Shown piece after piece: positions 21,885-32,560 of a stretch of 64,000 nucleotides of DNA. The notes under the pieces are model-generated. The model was not told where the DNA came from. It saw only the letters and a list, made by a program, of their open reading frames with translations, and did not search any database. This stretch comes from Episyrphus balteatus (taxonomy: Eukaryota; Arthropoda; Insecta; Diptera; Syrphidae): assembly GCF_945859705.1 (NCBI RefSeq), contig NC_079134.1, forward strand, positions 85,516,973 through 85,580,972, given 5' to 3'. The translations under genes were made by a program, and so were the position numbers. Position 1 is the first letter of the stretch; every line of letters starts with the position of its first letter.

Positions 21885-23375
21885 GGGGGGGGGGTTCCAT
21901 AGCATTTTAATGGAAGATGGTTGACTAATTGTTGTATAACTTTTGCAGTTTATAAGATAATCTTATGAAACGTACTTTTTTGAAAAGGCAATGAACGTAT
22001 GCACATTTTTGCATCATTTAAATTTTAGAAACATTTCTTTAGCGATTTTTACAAGAGTCGATATTGATTTTTTTTCCTGCAAATTTATATTGAATCAGAA
22101 TTTTGGTTGGGGCACCGTTGTTTATAAACTTTTTATTTTTTTTGTTTTTGTTTTATAATGATCAAATGTGTTTTCATGCAGTAGGCGTAACAGATTTTTT
22201 TTTTTTTTTTTAGAAAAAAAGCTTCGTCAATATGTTGTAACTTCATGTTTTTTTTACTCACTCTTCTTAGAATAACTTTACCATTTATTGGTGTTTTTAG
22301 ATGAAACAAAACAAAAATAATAAAGTGGAATAAGGAGAATCCAAAATAATTACTAAAATTTAATTTGAAGTTAGTTTGCACGGTTAATTTGAAGGAATAG
22401 TGTCAAAATGCACTTTTTTAGCATTTTAGTCGTAGGGCAAAGCGTTGTAATTTTTTAAAATATTTTTGTATTTTTTAATGAGAAGTTAATAAAGTTTTTC
22501 ATGCAGCTAGTTTGCCAAAAAAATATTTTTTTTATTTACCCACTAAAAATTTGATTTTAATAAACCAATATTTGCATTCTTTTTTTGAGGAAGGGGCAGT
22601 CAAAGCATCCACAATTTATTTTTATTACATATTTTTTTTTCATTATATTTCAAATCAATTTCAAAAAATATAAATATATTTTTGATCACAGTATTTTTAA
22701 TATAAATTGTTGAAAAAGTCTCTATTTTAGCTTTTTTACTTTGAAAATTCCATTAATCACGCACACATACAAACCTAGTTCAAAAGAATGCCACTGCGGA
22801 AGCTGGCGCTGATGAACTCTTTCCTTCTGTTCTTTTCTATTTATTGAAAAAAAAAACTTGCTATTGCGCTCTCATTTTCTCGTTATATTTTGTTTTTTTT
22901 TTTTTTGTGTTTACATAATACTTTTTTTTTGTTTCTTATTTTCTCACTCAGGCAGGCAGAAATCATTCATGAATTTATGAAGATGCTGCAGAGAGTAGGA
23001 AGATAGTAGATATTTTTTGCAAGATCATTATCTTTGTTTTTCAAAAAGGGTTGTTTTGTTCGTGTTGACTCTTGACTCTTGGGTTTTTCCTAACAATTCA
23101 TTTTGTGTTTATAATATCGCACTCGCGCGTGCGAGATGACATTATTGGTATTTTTTGTGTCAGCGAAATTCTTTGCATTGTGTAATATTCACATCGCTCG
23201 TGCGGGGATATACATAGGTAAAGGATTAGATATGTGGGTACATTTTTAAGTATGCACTTGATTGTGTGTAAAAATGTGTATTGACATTTGACATGTACAC
23301 AATGATTGATTTCCATATTTAGGTTGATTTCTGGGTTGTATTGTTTTTATACTACACTCGCGCGTGCGTACGGGG
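21885..23375 (+). repeat. R repeat, copy 1
   Basis: About 1.45 kb closely matching 32561-33969 in the same orientation, starting ggggttccatagcattttaa and ending atttccatatttaggttgat. Non-coding: the minus frame 23098-23316 is shared with 33754-33957 but with indels that do not respect codons. It contains CG-rich motifs (actcgcgcgtgcgag at 23118; actcgcgcgtgcg at 23353) in otherwise AT-rich DNA. Cut on the right by the hAT-like element. Confidence 0.85.
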
Positions 23376-23871
23376 CAGTGTTGCCGCTGGGAAATTTAGG
23401 CTGGTCGCAAAAAAAGCAAAAAAAGGGGTCACGAGAAAAAAATAGTCGCATTTCCAAATTTTTTTGTGTATGAATCAAAATCAAACCAAATCCATATAAA
23501 TTGAAATCGAAAATATCAATTCAAGTTTTTTTATTTATTTATTGAAACATAACAACTTAAAAAAAAAATATTTTCATTTAATACTAGTGGAATATTTACA
23601 TTTGTATTATAATAATTTACATATTACATATGTATACTTACCTATGAAAAAAATTAATCGGAAATATATGAAACCCAAAAAATTAATTATTTAATAAAAT
23701 CTATTTTTAAAACTTAAAAAAAAATCAAATAAAACAAAACAAAAATGTATTTAACCTTTTCAATACTTAATATGTGAACTAATGTCTCTTATTTAACTTA
23801 TACTAAAATGTATGTCCTATTTTAACAAAAGATTGAAATAAGTATACAAATATGTATATATGCATTCTAGG

Positions 23872-24215
23872 GTTAAGACCATGACCATTAACATTAGTTG
23901 CGCCGTTCTTGTGTTATAAGCGTTTGAAGGTAGCCATAATGAATTTTTTTTCGATTTTTTAAAAATCGAACGTGGAAACTTTTTTATTTTTATTTCTAAT
24001 TTTTCGAAAAAAAACTTTGGTAATTTTATGTATATATTTGTTCAAATATCTTATCAGAATCCATTTAAGACTTTTATATGAAAAGAGCATTGCGTATATC
24101 TCGAAATATTGCCATTTCAATGCAATCATGTCAAACAAAATTTCGCTTATTTTTTCGATGAGAGCGTTTTCAAACCCCATTTTCTCCGCTTTTTTTGTTG
24201 TTAATATTTTTATAT
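23872..24215 (+). repeat. Dispersed repeat pair member 1
   Basis: Closely matches 59196-59545 in the same orientation: gcgtttgaaggtagccataa, tatctcgaaatatt and the run to ctccgc/ttccgc. Open frames exist on both strands here (23959-24261 minus, 23972-24331 plus) but the other copy breaks them, so non-coding. Confidence 0.75.
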
Positions 24216-24904
24216 ATTTGTATAAAGTACCTATAACACAACAAATAAAGTACCTTGGCACTGCTGTTTTTATCGAGAGAAAGTTAAAACTGGATAATTA
24301 TCTGGATTTTTCAAAAATCTGCTGCTTTTAACACGTAAATTGTTTTGATTTCAAATATATCGATGTCGTTTTTTTGTTCAAAATCTATATAGATAAAGAA
24401 AAAATAAACACGCCTAATATAAATTGTTAGTGAATGGTAGATTATCAAAAATGAAATTCACAGAAGAACGTGTTTCCGGAGTAAATTGTTAAGATTTATA
24501 AGTGTTTGTAACAGCATTAATTCTTTTGTTTTGGATTAAAAAAAAATTTTAGCCTCGTAAAATTAATCCCAATTCTGACATATGTATAAATTTCACCAAA
24601 GATAAATTTGTATTCACATCCATATAAATGTTAAAAATTTACCCGCTGCTAGATATTTAATCTGAAATATGTTTTCACTATTTTTCAAACAACTTAACAT
24701 TGATTTAAGCCTTGTACCCAGATCGAGCTAAATTTCAGCTCCCATACAAAACGTCTGTAAAAAATGTATGCTCTGCAAGAGTTTTTTTTTTTTTTGAAAA
24801 TTTTTTATCACTAACGGGTCCCTGTTCTTTAACTTTATCACTGGCGATAAATGTTTTTCAACATCTATATCCAGTAACAGAACATGTGCACATGCCTTAA
24901 AAGA

Positions 24905-25085
24905 AAACGATTAACGAAGTTTTTGACTGACAGCTCGATAAAATACACACGTTCTTATGGGAAGTCCGTCTCCGTCCGATCCGTCGCTTATGGGTCGTTT
25001 CCCATAAGAACGTGTGTATTTTATTTTAAAACTTCGACGCAACGGACGCAACGGATTCTATGGGTCGGGCCCTTCATCCCTAGCA
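24905..25085. repeat. Palindromic CCGTCTCCGTCC repeat
   Basis: Internal inverted repeat: aaaatacacacgttcttatg near 24938 pairs with cataagaacgtgtgtatttt near 25003, around gtccgtctccgtccgatccg. The right part matches 14380-14470 in reverse (aacggattctatgggtcggg versus cccaatccatagaatccgtt). Nested within the hAT-like element. Confidence 0.7.
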
Positions 25086-25210
25086 ACAGCAAATGAAACA
25101 GTAAAATAACGGAGAAATTTTCACCTCAGTCGAACACATACAAACACAGACATAATTGCAGAGTTTTGTTAAACGGATACAGAGTGGAGAGTGGTGAAAT
25201 TACTTACATA

Positions 25211-25873
25211 ACACTGGTTAACAAAATTAAACTTTTTTTTGTTACCGAAACAAAAATATACTTTTCTGAAGGTTTTCGGTGTGATGAACTCGAATCTGAA
25301 GTCAAAAAAAATTAAACATTAAAAAAATTAATCCCGTTTTTGAAATATTACCGTTAGAAATTGCAGTACTTCGGACCTTATTCTTTTATATAAGGAAAAT
25401 TTTTTGAGCATATTTAGTAACGGTTTTCATAAGTACTATATACAGCCTTTTAAAATCTGTTTAAATCTTTCCGATATCTTTTTTACTGCCCGAGATATCC
25501 TAAGTTGATTGGTATTTTTATAAATTTTATAACGTCATTATCTTCTATATGATATATGAAGCCAAACCCACTTACTTCAGTTTGAGATATCTCGGGCAAT
25601 ATAAAAAATATTGAAAAGATTTAAACAGGTGTCGAAAGATGGAAAACAGTTCTTATAGAAACCGTTACTAAATATGCTCAAACAATTTTCTTTACACAAA
25701 AGAAGAAGGTGCGAAGAATTAAAAAAAAAACGTATTTTTGCATTTTCTAACGGTAATATCTCAAAAACGGGAGCTGATTAGTTCTTTCTGACTTCGGATT
25801 CGAGTTAGGCACACCAAAAACCTTCAGAGAAGTGTATTTTTGTTTCGGCAACAAAACCCTTGTAAACCAGTGT
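25211..25873. mobile_element. ACACTGGTTWACAA foldback element
   Basis: Arms from acactggttaacaaaattaa (left) and the complement of ttgtaaaccagtgt (right) extend inward through tttctgaaggttttcggtgt/acaccaaaaaccttcagaga for about 300 bp each. A one-sided relative lies at 39395-39535 (cggattcgagctcagcaccc, aaccttgtaaa). Non-coding. Confidence 0.75.
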
Positions 25874-26144
25874 AATACATTCACGATTCACAACTTAGAA
25901 GGAATTGCAAGATTTTCATGCAGAATTAAAAAGTCGAGTTGAATTCTGGAATTGAAACAATATTATTTCAATGGAAATAGATTTTTTTTTCACACATTTT
26001 TTCTAGAGATGAGTTGGGGTCAAAAAAGTCGCAAGATTTTTAAAAAAGGGTCAAAATAACCACTTTTTCAAAAGGTCGTCTCATGGTCGCATGGGGCAAA
26101 AAAAGGGGTCAAAATGCGACTAAAGTCGCATAACGGCAACACTG

Positions 26145-27157
26145 ACCATAACCAACATCCTGAGAGTAAAAAACCAGAGAATTCGATGGCGAGAGAGCGA
26201 AACACATTCACTAATACACACAAATGCTTTTACATGAGATTTGACTTTGCTGAAAAAGGGAACCCAGTCTTAATAAAGATTTTTTTAGATTCACCAAAGC
26301 AATGAACTCAGTTCGTAACTGAATCGATTTTGTTTTTTATTTACCTATACCTACATTAGGTGTGTTTTTTATTACCACCGGGCTTAGCGAGAAAAATTGG
26401 CAGCACTGCATACTAAATGTTCCGAAATCAGCTGACACTAAAAAATATAAAGTTGTCATATTTTTCGCTTTTGGGGTTTCTTGTGTGTTTTTGAAAAAAA
26501 AAAAAAGTTTAATTAACTATTAAATAAATATTTAAAATAATAATTGTCCTTCCAAACATCAGTTTTGATGTTTTTAAACAAATTCTAAACAATTTACGAA
26601 CAAGTTGAGTAGGTAGCACAGATTTAAAACTGTTGAAAAAGTTAAGCCCAGAGAATTCTCCGGGCTTAACAGCTAAGCCCAAGGGGCTAAAGTGTTGTTG
26701 CATTTAACATGTAAATTCCTTAGCCCCGACTGCGTTTTTTTTGTCCAGTTAAGACCGGCGGTAATAAAAAACACACCTATTATTAGGAAACACAAATAAG
26801 GCAGTATTAATAACTTATAAGTTACTTTTTTTAAACCTTGAAATTAATTTTTCAATTATGTAATCAAAGTTTAGGGAAGTTTTCAAAAATAATTTTCAAG
26901 CTCAAAACTTTGAAAAAAAAAAAATGATCTATTCTCCCGCGAAAATATAACTGTTATACCTTAAATGGCAAAAATTCTCTTTGGTAACCTACAAAAAAAA
27001 AACCGAAGGACATATTTATATTATATAACCCCGCACGCACGCGCGAGTGTAGTATAATAAACAATACAACCCAGAAATCAACCTAAATATGGAAATCAAT
27101 CTTTGTGCATTAGCACATGTCAAATGTCAATACACATTTTTACACACAAACAAATGC
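26145..27157. repeat. R repeat segments, partly inverted
   Basis: Bases 26147-26275 match 34873-35003 directly (aaccataaccaacatcctga). Bases 26290-26357 plus 26780-27010 match 33970-34285 in reverse, and 27040-27157 match the end of R copy 1/2 in reverse (gaaatcaacctaaatatgga). The MITE at 26359-26777 interrupts it and the LINE at 27158 truncates it. Confidence 0.75.
26359..26777. mobile_element. GGTGTGTTTTTTATTAC MITE, copy 1
   Basis: Ends ggtgtgttttttattaccac and complement of gtaataaaaaacacacc, flanked by TA. The interior includes the palindromic agagaattctccgggctta. The matching R segment at 34205-34230 lacks the element, giving an empty site (ctacattattaggaa). A second, interrupted copy starts at 59701. 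Confidence 0.85.
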
Positions 27158-27463
27158 ATTTTTTTTTTTCAATTTTCAATTCATTTTTATTTTTCATCAA
27201 CTTAAAACTACCTTAAAGCTAGACAAAAATTCATAAAAACTAGCCTACTTATCAATTACTTACAACTAACTTACTGGCCCTATACGGCCACTCTAAGTTA
27301 TAATTCAATTTTCTTAATACTAATGCCTTTCGGCCTTATAACTATTTTTATACTAATATTTCAATGGTTTTTATTTTTCACCAAGAAATAATTTAAAAAA
27401 AAACTTGGAATCTTATCATTTTTTTTTTTCTTATTTTAAAAACTTACAAAGTAATTAAAACTA

Positions 27464-28550
27464 CTAACAATATCGCTGAATTTTGTCAAAGTCACGTTGC
27501 AAGAGAATTCTGATGACCTCAACTTTTGGAGCTGTTCTGTACGCAATTAGATCGTCGGCATACGCAATTGCCTGAGTTAGACTTCCTATCAGATCGCTGG
27601 TGTAAATACTAAAGAGAATCGGTGAGTTCACCGCTCCCTGTTGAAGACCATTTTTAATATTAAAAACTCCAGTAGAAGTTACATTGCCACTTTTGACAAC
27701 AAACGTTCTACCATTGAGCATGTCATAAAGCATATATAAAAGTGGTTTACTTATACCAAGTCTTGTTAATTTAAGATAGAGACCTTCTAACCAAACGGTG
27801 TCGAAAGCTTTTTCCAAATCAATAAGACAGGCACCCGTGCACTGTTTTTTAGATTTGTTCCACTGAATATCAGATACAAGTTTAGACGCGGCATGAATAG
27901 TATCATGTCCTGCCTTAAACCCGAATTGATTATCCGGTATGATATTGTTGTCCTCAGCCCACTGAGACAGAGCCCTATTGATAACTTTTTCAAATACCTT
28001 GCTGATACTTGGAAGGAGACTTATCGACCGGAGATTTGCCGGATTGGAGTTGTCCTTTCCCTTTTTCGGTAGAGGATGTACCACTGCTGTTTTCCAACGC
28101 TTTGGATAATATGCATTATTCAGAGCGTTGTTGAACAGAGTGGCAAAAATGTCAATAGCTTCTTGCGGTAGATGTCGTATTACAATATTGGATATACCAT
28201 AGACTCCTGCTGACTTCTTTTTCTTTAATGAATCGAAGATGAGCTTGAGCTCGACCTTCGTAACTAACAGGGTGTTAGCCCCAGCATGCTCGGCGATGAT
28301 TGCGTTTGCCAAGTGCTCTTCATTAAACCCGGTAAAACCGCGATTCTCAGATCGCCATTGCGTAATATCATTACGTAGATAGAAGTGATGAAGGAGGGCC
28401 CTGTTTTCCAGGTCATGGTTCGGGTTAATGCTAGCATTAACCTTGTACACTTGCTGGAAGGCGACACACACCGCCTCCACCTTCTCTTGCGGATCTTCGA
28501 TTATAAAGAGGTCGTCGTCCAAGATGGCTTCCCCTGGATTTATGCCTGCG
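27464..28550 (-). pseudogene. LINE J copy 1 ORF2, reverse transcriptase part
   Basis: The palm and fingers of the reverse transcriptase are readable without stops: SAGVYGISN (copy 2 has SAGVDGISN), NQFGFKAGHDTIH, ACLIDLEKAFDTVW with the first catalytic Asp, GLQQGAVNSP and IAYADDLIAY with the catalytic YADD box. It ends FDKIQRYC then stop, because the following about 290 codons seen in copy 2 (60634-61504) are deleted and 3' UTR follows directly. The 5' side is cut by the insert at 28551. The apparent N-terminus MATLC belongs to the insert. Confidence 0.9.
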
Positions 28551-30337
28551 CACAGTGTGGCCAATCACGAATCTAGCTGGACAAAATTATTAACTCGCGT
28601 TAAATCGACTTTTTTTCTAAACAGTTTTAAACAAATGAATGTGAATAGATAAAATTCTATAAAAAAGAAAGATTTTTTAAAAAGAAATCTTTAATTTCTG
28701 CAAAAAGTGGGTTAAAATAGTGATGAAGAAAATGCATTTTTGAATTTATGATTCCGTAAACATATTATTATGGATATACTTAATTATTTAAAAAAACGCT
28801 TGAAAAATCTCAATAAATAAAAACTCTATTGCTATTCACGAAAAAAGAGAGGCAGAATAATTAGGTTTTATTAAGAAATAGAACTTTTACACACGTTTTT
28901 GTCAGGTGACATACATGATTTATTTTCACAATATCATGCTTTAAATTAAAATTTTAGCAATGATTTTAATTAAATATGCTTCACAATCATAAAAAATGGC
29001 ATCACCTTTAAAAATATCTGCAGATAATTTAAAAAAGTAACTCCTTTTTGTGCGATGCAAACTTGAAACATAAGGGCCTATTAAAAACAGCTGTGTTTAT
29101 AATATTACCTTCGATGTTTTTCAAGCTAATAATTCTCTAAATTTCTTCGTGACCCTATTTCTGGCCTTTTACACTTGCTTGCTTTTTGCATTGAACTTGT
29201 TTAAGATGTTCCGACAGAAAAGCATCATTCATCAATGATAATGCCTCATTAGATTGAAAATTCCAGTGGTCTAGTGGTTCCAGAGGATCAGAACTTAATC
29301 TTTTATACATTTTGATCCTTCACTCAAAGAACATTTCGATAAATCCTTTCCGGTATTATTAGAATATGCTTTTCAAACTTTGCGGAGAGCGAATCTACTG
29401 ATTATAACTATTTCCTAATGGATAGGTACACTTAGGAGACTTTTGACCTTCCGTTTGTTATATTTTTCCCGTTTTTCATTTTTTAAAAATTCTTTTCTAC
29501 TTTTGTTTCACTATCTACTGTTTTTGTTTATGTAGTTATCACATAATATTGGTCAAGCAAAATGAAATTCATGTTTAAAGAGTGGTCCAAAGTGTCTTCC
29601 ACCTTTTTTGTCTTTTTTCGCTTAACTTGAAGCACAAAACTTTTATATATGTTTTTAATTTTTATTTATTGTCAAAAATGTTCCAAAGATGATACCTGCT
29701 CATTAAAAGATCAAAAAAACTGTCTTTTCGATCTTATTTGGCAGTTTTGACACATTTTTCGAAAATTTGTTTTTTTGAAAATCTTGACTTCATTTTGAAA
29801 AGTGAAAAAAGTTGTATGGCGGTCGAGAAAACGCGAGACATGTAACTAGCTAATCTTAATGACAACACTCCACCAAACATTAATTAATTAATTTCAGACC
29901 GGAAAAATGCGGAAAAATTAACTTTACCTCTATTTGAAAAACAAAGATATTTTTTTTTGCACTTCCTAGCCTTCATACAGAATTTATTTTTTTTAAATAG
30001 TTGCAATGGTAATTAATAAATAAAAATTATAATACCTTACCCCCAAATGTAGATTAACAACTAAAAAAAACAATTACAACAAAAAAACTACCACAGCGTT
30101 TTTAGTCGTCAACCAAACTCAAGCGAAAAATAGAATACTTTGTATTATCTCCATCCAACTGTTGACAAGAACCAACTTTCAAGCTTAGCTTACGATAATC
30201 CGAGATGAAAACAAAAAAACCAAACATGAATTACAGTTACCCATTGTATTGAGAAGCTCTGCTCATGATTTAAAATCATGTGGCTAAACTTTTTTTTTCT
30301 ATTTTGTCCAGTCAGATTGGCGAATTACCACACTGTG
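28551..30337. mobile_element. Transib-like element with RSS-like ends, inserted in LINE J
   Basis: Copy 2 of the LINE reads atgcctgcggtcagaag without interruption. Here 1787 bp are inserted with a 5 bp duplication CTGCG (28546-28550 and 30338-30342). Both ends read inward CACAGTGTGG, share aatct and ctggacaaaat, and in both the heptamer CACAGTG is followed by exactly 23 bp and then ACAAAAT. A GC-rich 5 bp duplication and a CAC-A/T-TG-type heptamer are hallmarks of Transib, the transposon family related to RAG1. The interior lacks an intact transposase. A minus-strand shred at about 29200-29420 (KDLSKCS in one frame; KMYKRLSSDPLEPL in another) may be the Transib C-terminal region. Confidence 0.8.
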
Positions 30338-30342
30338 CTGCG

Positions 30343-31646
30343 GTCAGAAGTACGTCTCTGTTTTCCACAGTTCTCTGGAGCTTAAGACACGGAAGCTCGT
30401 TTTGATCATTCCGTCTAAAAATTTTATTAATCTGCGGAAACATACTCCGATCGCTAAAATTAACGGCCCGAATTTTTTTGTCCCAGTACAGATTAATAGA
30501 CAACCTATAATTTTCTTTGATCAACTGGTTGATGTTTTTGATCGACGACTTCAGTGTTCTAATCTCCAGATCGTGTGGGTCGGTAAATCGCCGGTATAAA
30601 CGTTTAAGTCTTGTCAATAGTCCGCTTTTTTGTCTGTGGAGTGCGTCAATAGTCGCGTTTCGGTAAACGTTATTTTGGTCACGTTCTTTGTATTAAGGTA
30701 TCGTTCTGTTCATAGTTTGTAGGATGGCATCGTCCATTTGTTGGAGACAACCATCAATCTCAATGTTCGACAGATTTCTGTCGTTTGGAGGGGCTATGTC
30801 ATTCGAACGCAGTTCTCTTGCTAAGGCGTTGGTGAAGCGTGGCCAGCGCATCTTACCGTAGTTGTAAGAATGCTCCGGTACATACTCCTCCAATTCCACA
30901 AGCTCGTTCGGAAGCTGTATTGTGGCGGCGAGTCCGCAGTGGTCGCTGTCGTACTCAATTGTACGAAGGCAGTTTCTTGGGTGTTGGCCCACAGAGTCTG
31001 TTATTGTCAGTCTTGAGTCTAGAAGCAATAAATCCAGAAAAGAACCGCTTCTTGGAAACGATGGCCTTTCAGTAGCCAGCAGATCAACCCTATATTCAAT
31101 ATTGTTTTGACTCATCCAATTATACAGATGATTACCTCGCTGATTCTGTATTTGATTTCCCCAATCTTGATGTTTGGCGTTCAGATCACCGGCCATGAGG
31201 ATATAGTTTTCCTCCAAATTCAGTCGGAGGATTTGAAAAAGTTTTTCGAGTTCTGCCGTAAAGTCAGCTGGTTGAGGTGCTTCTGGCGCATAAGCTGCGA
31301 CTGCATACACCCGCTTTCCATGCTGAAGAGGGATGCATACAATGCACACCTCAAGCGATCGAAATTTTCGCACTTCACTATTGTATATTACTTTATAACT
31401 AATGCCTTTACGTATGAAGATTGCTACACCGCCCCCTTGAGTGGAGTCGGGCCGGTCTCTTCTTACGATATTGTAATTAATATTTGTCAGTTTATGTTTC
31501 TGGTTTAGCTTAGTTTCGCTAGCCATAAACACATCGGGACATAGATCTTTCAACAATTGGAAAAGGTTAGCTCTACGTTCGACCCTAATCTGTGAATTTA
31601 CATTCACAGCTAGGATCCTAAGGGGCCTGTCTGACAGCGCGCCCAT
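30343..31646 (-). pseudogene. LINE J copy 1 ORF2, endonuclease and linker part
   Basis: Starts at ATG 31646 (MGALSDRPLR) overlapping the ORF1 stop as TAATG. APE-type endonuclease motifs are all present: ASETKLNQ, GGGVAIFIRKG, AGDLNAKHQDWGN, and SDHCGL. One nonsense change (AAA to TAA at about 30693, where copy 2 has IPKYKERD) interrupts the linker. After LLTA the frame runs into the Transib-like insert. Otherwise nearly identical to copy 2. Confidence 0.9.
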
Positions 31647-32442
31647 TACGACCTAAGTTGCGTTAAGCTAGGCAGTTGAGTGTAGATATGATCTACCCTC
31701 ACTGTCTGCTCCCTTATCTGGCTTTGAAGCCCTGTTAACTGTGCTTGAATGCTCAGTAACAAGGTCAAAACCTCTGATTCTGCCGCCGGTGCTTTAGGCA
31801 CGGAGGCCTGTTGGACACCCTTTGGTGGCTTTTGTGTCGCCTTTGGTATTGCTCTTTGCGCCATTTGGGCGAAAGAGATACTTGGGTTGACAATCGGAGC
31901 ACGCCCTACTGGACGTTTTTCAACGACAGCCTGCTTCGCCGTTTTCTGCTGCTTCATTTGCTGAAACCTCGGACAGCCCCGATAATTAGCAGGGTGCCCG
32001 ACGCTTCCGCAGACTGGTTCTCTCCACACTTTACACAGCGCGACTGCATTTCGCAGTTGGCTGCGGCATGGCCGAACCTTTGGCAGCGCACGCATTGAAG
32101 CATGTCACCGCGCCTTTTTAATTTGTCCCAATTGACAACCTGGTAGTTGAGGACGGTTATACTCCTCAAACTTTCCAGTTTGCTGTTGGGTGAGAGCTGT
32201 ACTAAAAATATCGGCAGCTTCCGTTTCTCCCGCCTGGACAAAGCCGTTTGGAATGGCTTGACGCTGATGATCTCGAGATCATCACTCGCTTTGCGGCAGA
32301 GCTCATCATAGAGCGTCTGGGGTTCCGTGCAGGAATCTATGCCCTTTAGAAGGACCGTTTGGATTTTCTCCAACTTAGGGGTAAAACTGAAGTACTCAGT
32401 GGTGGCTTCTTTTAATAAAAATCTAAGAAAATTAGACTGCAC
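31644..32442 (-). pseudogene. LINE J copy 1 ORF1 (gag-like), frameshifted
   Basis: ORF1 protein fragment with the gag-associated domain that precedes zinc knuckles in Jockey-type elements (FSFTPKLEKIQTVLLKGIDS, then LPIFLVQLSPNSKLESLRSI), a first CCHC knuckle CVRCQRFGHAAANC, and a damaged second region. CVKCGE is in one frame and CGSVGHPANYRGCPRF in another, so a deletion has removed part of the knuckle and shifted the frame near 32020. The C-terminus is Ala/Lys/Pro-rich, ending LPSLTQLRS at a TAA that overlaps the ORF2 ATG. The 5' end is truncated. Confidence 0.85.
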
Positions 32443-32560
32443 AGTGCACAGTGTAAGGCTGTCTCTACACTTCTACCTTTTGTGTATGCATTGTGATATG
32501 TGCCCATAATTATGAAAGTGGACTAAGTCAAATAAATGCCAAAAATAAATTATTATTTAA

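Larger units (their letters stand above)
23376..26144. mobile_element. hAT-like non-autonomous element, 2.8 kb, with nested repeats
   Basis: The left end CAGTGTTGCCG and right end cggcaacactg are hAT-type tips, and subterminal gtcgca/tgcgac and aaaaaggggtca repeats occur at both ends (23405-23450, 26010-26130). The two flanking octamers (gtacgggg and accataac) do not match, although both flanks belong to R repeat. No hAT transposase motif inside. It carries repeats at 23872-24215, 24905-25085 and 25211-25873. Confidence 0.65.
27158..32450 (-). mobile_element. Jockey-type LINE J, copy 1 (defective)
   Basis: Minus-strand non-LTR retrotransposon with a 3' end at 27158-27170 (A-run on its sense strand). 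Its 3' UTR (27170-27463) matches that of copy 2 at 60062-60420. Relative to copy 2 it has lost about 870 bp encoding the ORF2 C-terminus, has a stop at 30693, carries the 1787 bp Transib-like insert, and has a deletion/frameshift in the ORF1 zinc knuckles. The 5' end is truncated near 32450-32490. It sits inside R repeat sequence. Confidence 0.9.

Noticed and set aside
23972..24331. 119-codon + frame and overlapping 100-codon minus frame
   Set aside because: The same DNA recurs at 59196-59545 where indels break both frames; it is a non-coding dispersed repeat.
28551..30337. True V(D)J recombination signals or a RAG locus
   Set aside because: The two signals are the ends of one inserted element with a 5 bp target duplication in a LINE; both have 23 bp spacers and there is no RAG gene. 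The Transib explanation is sufficient.
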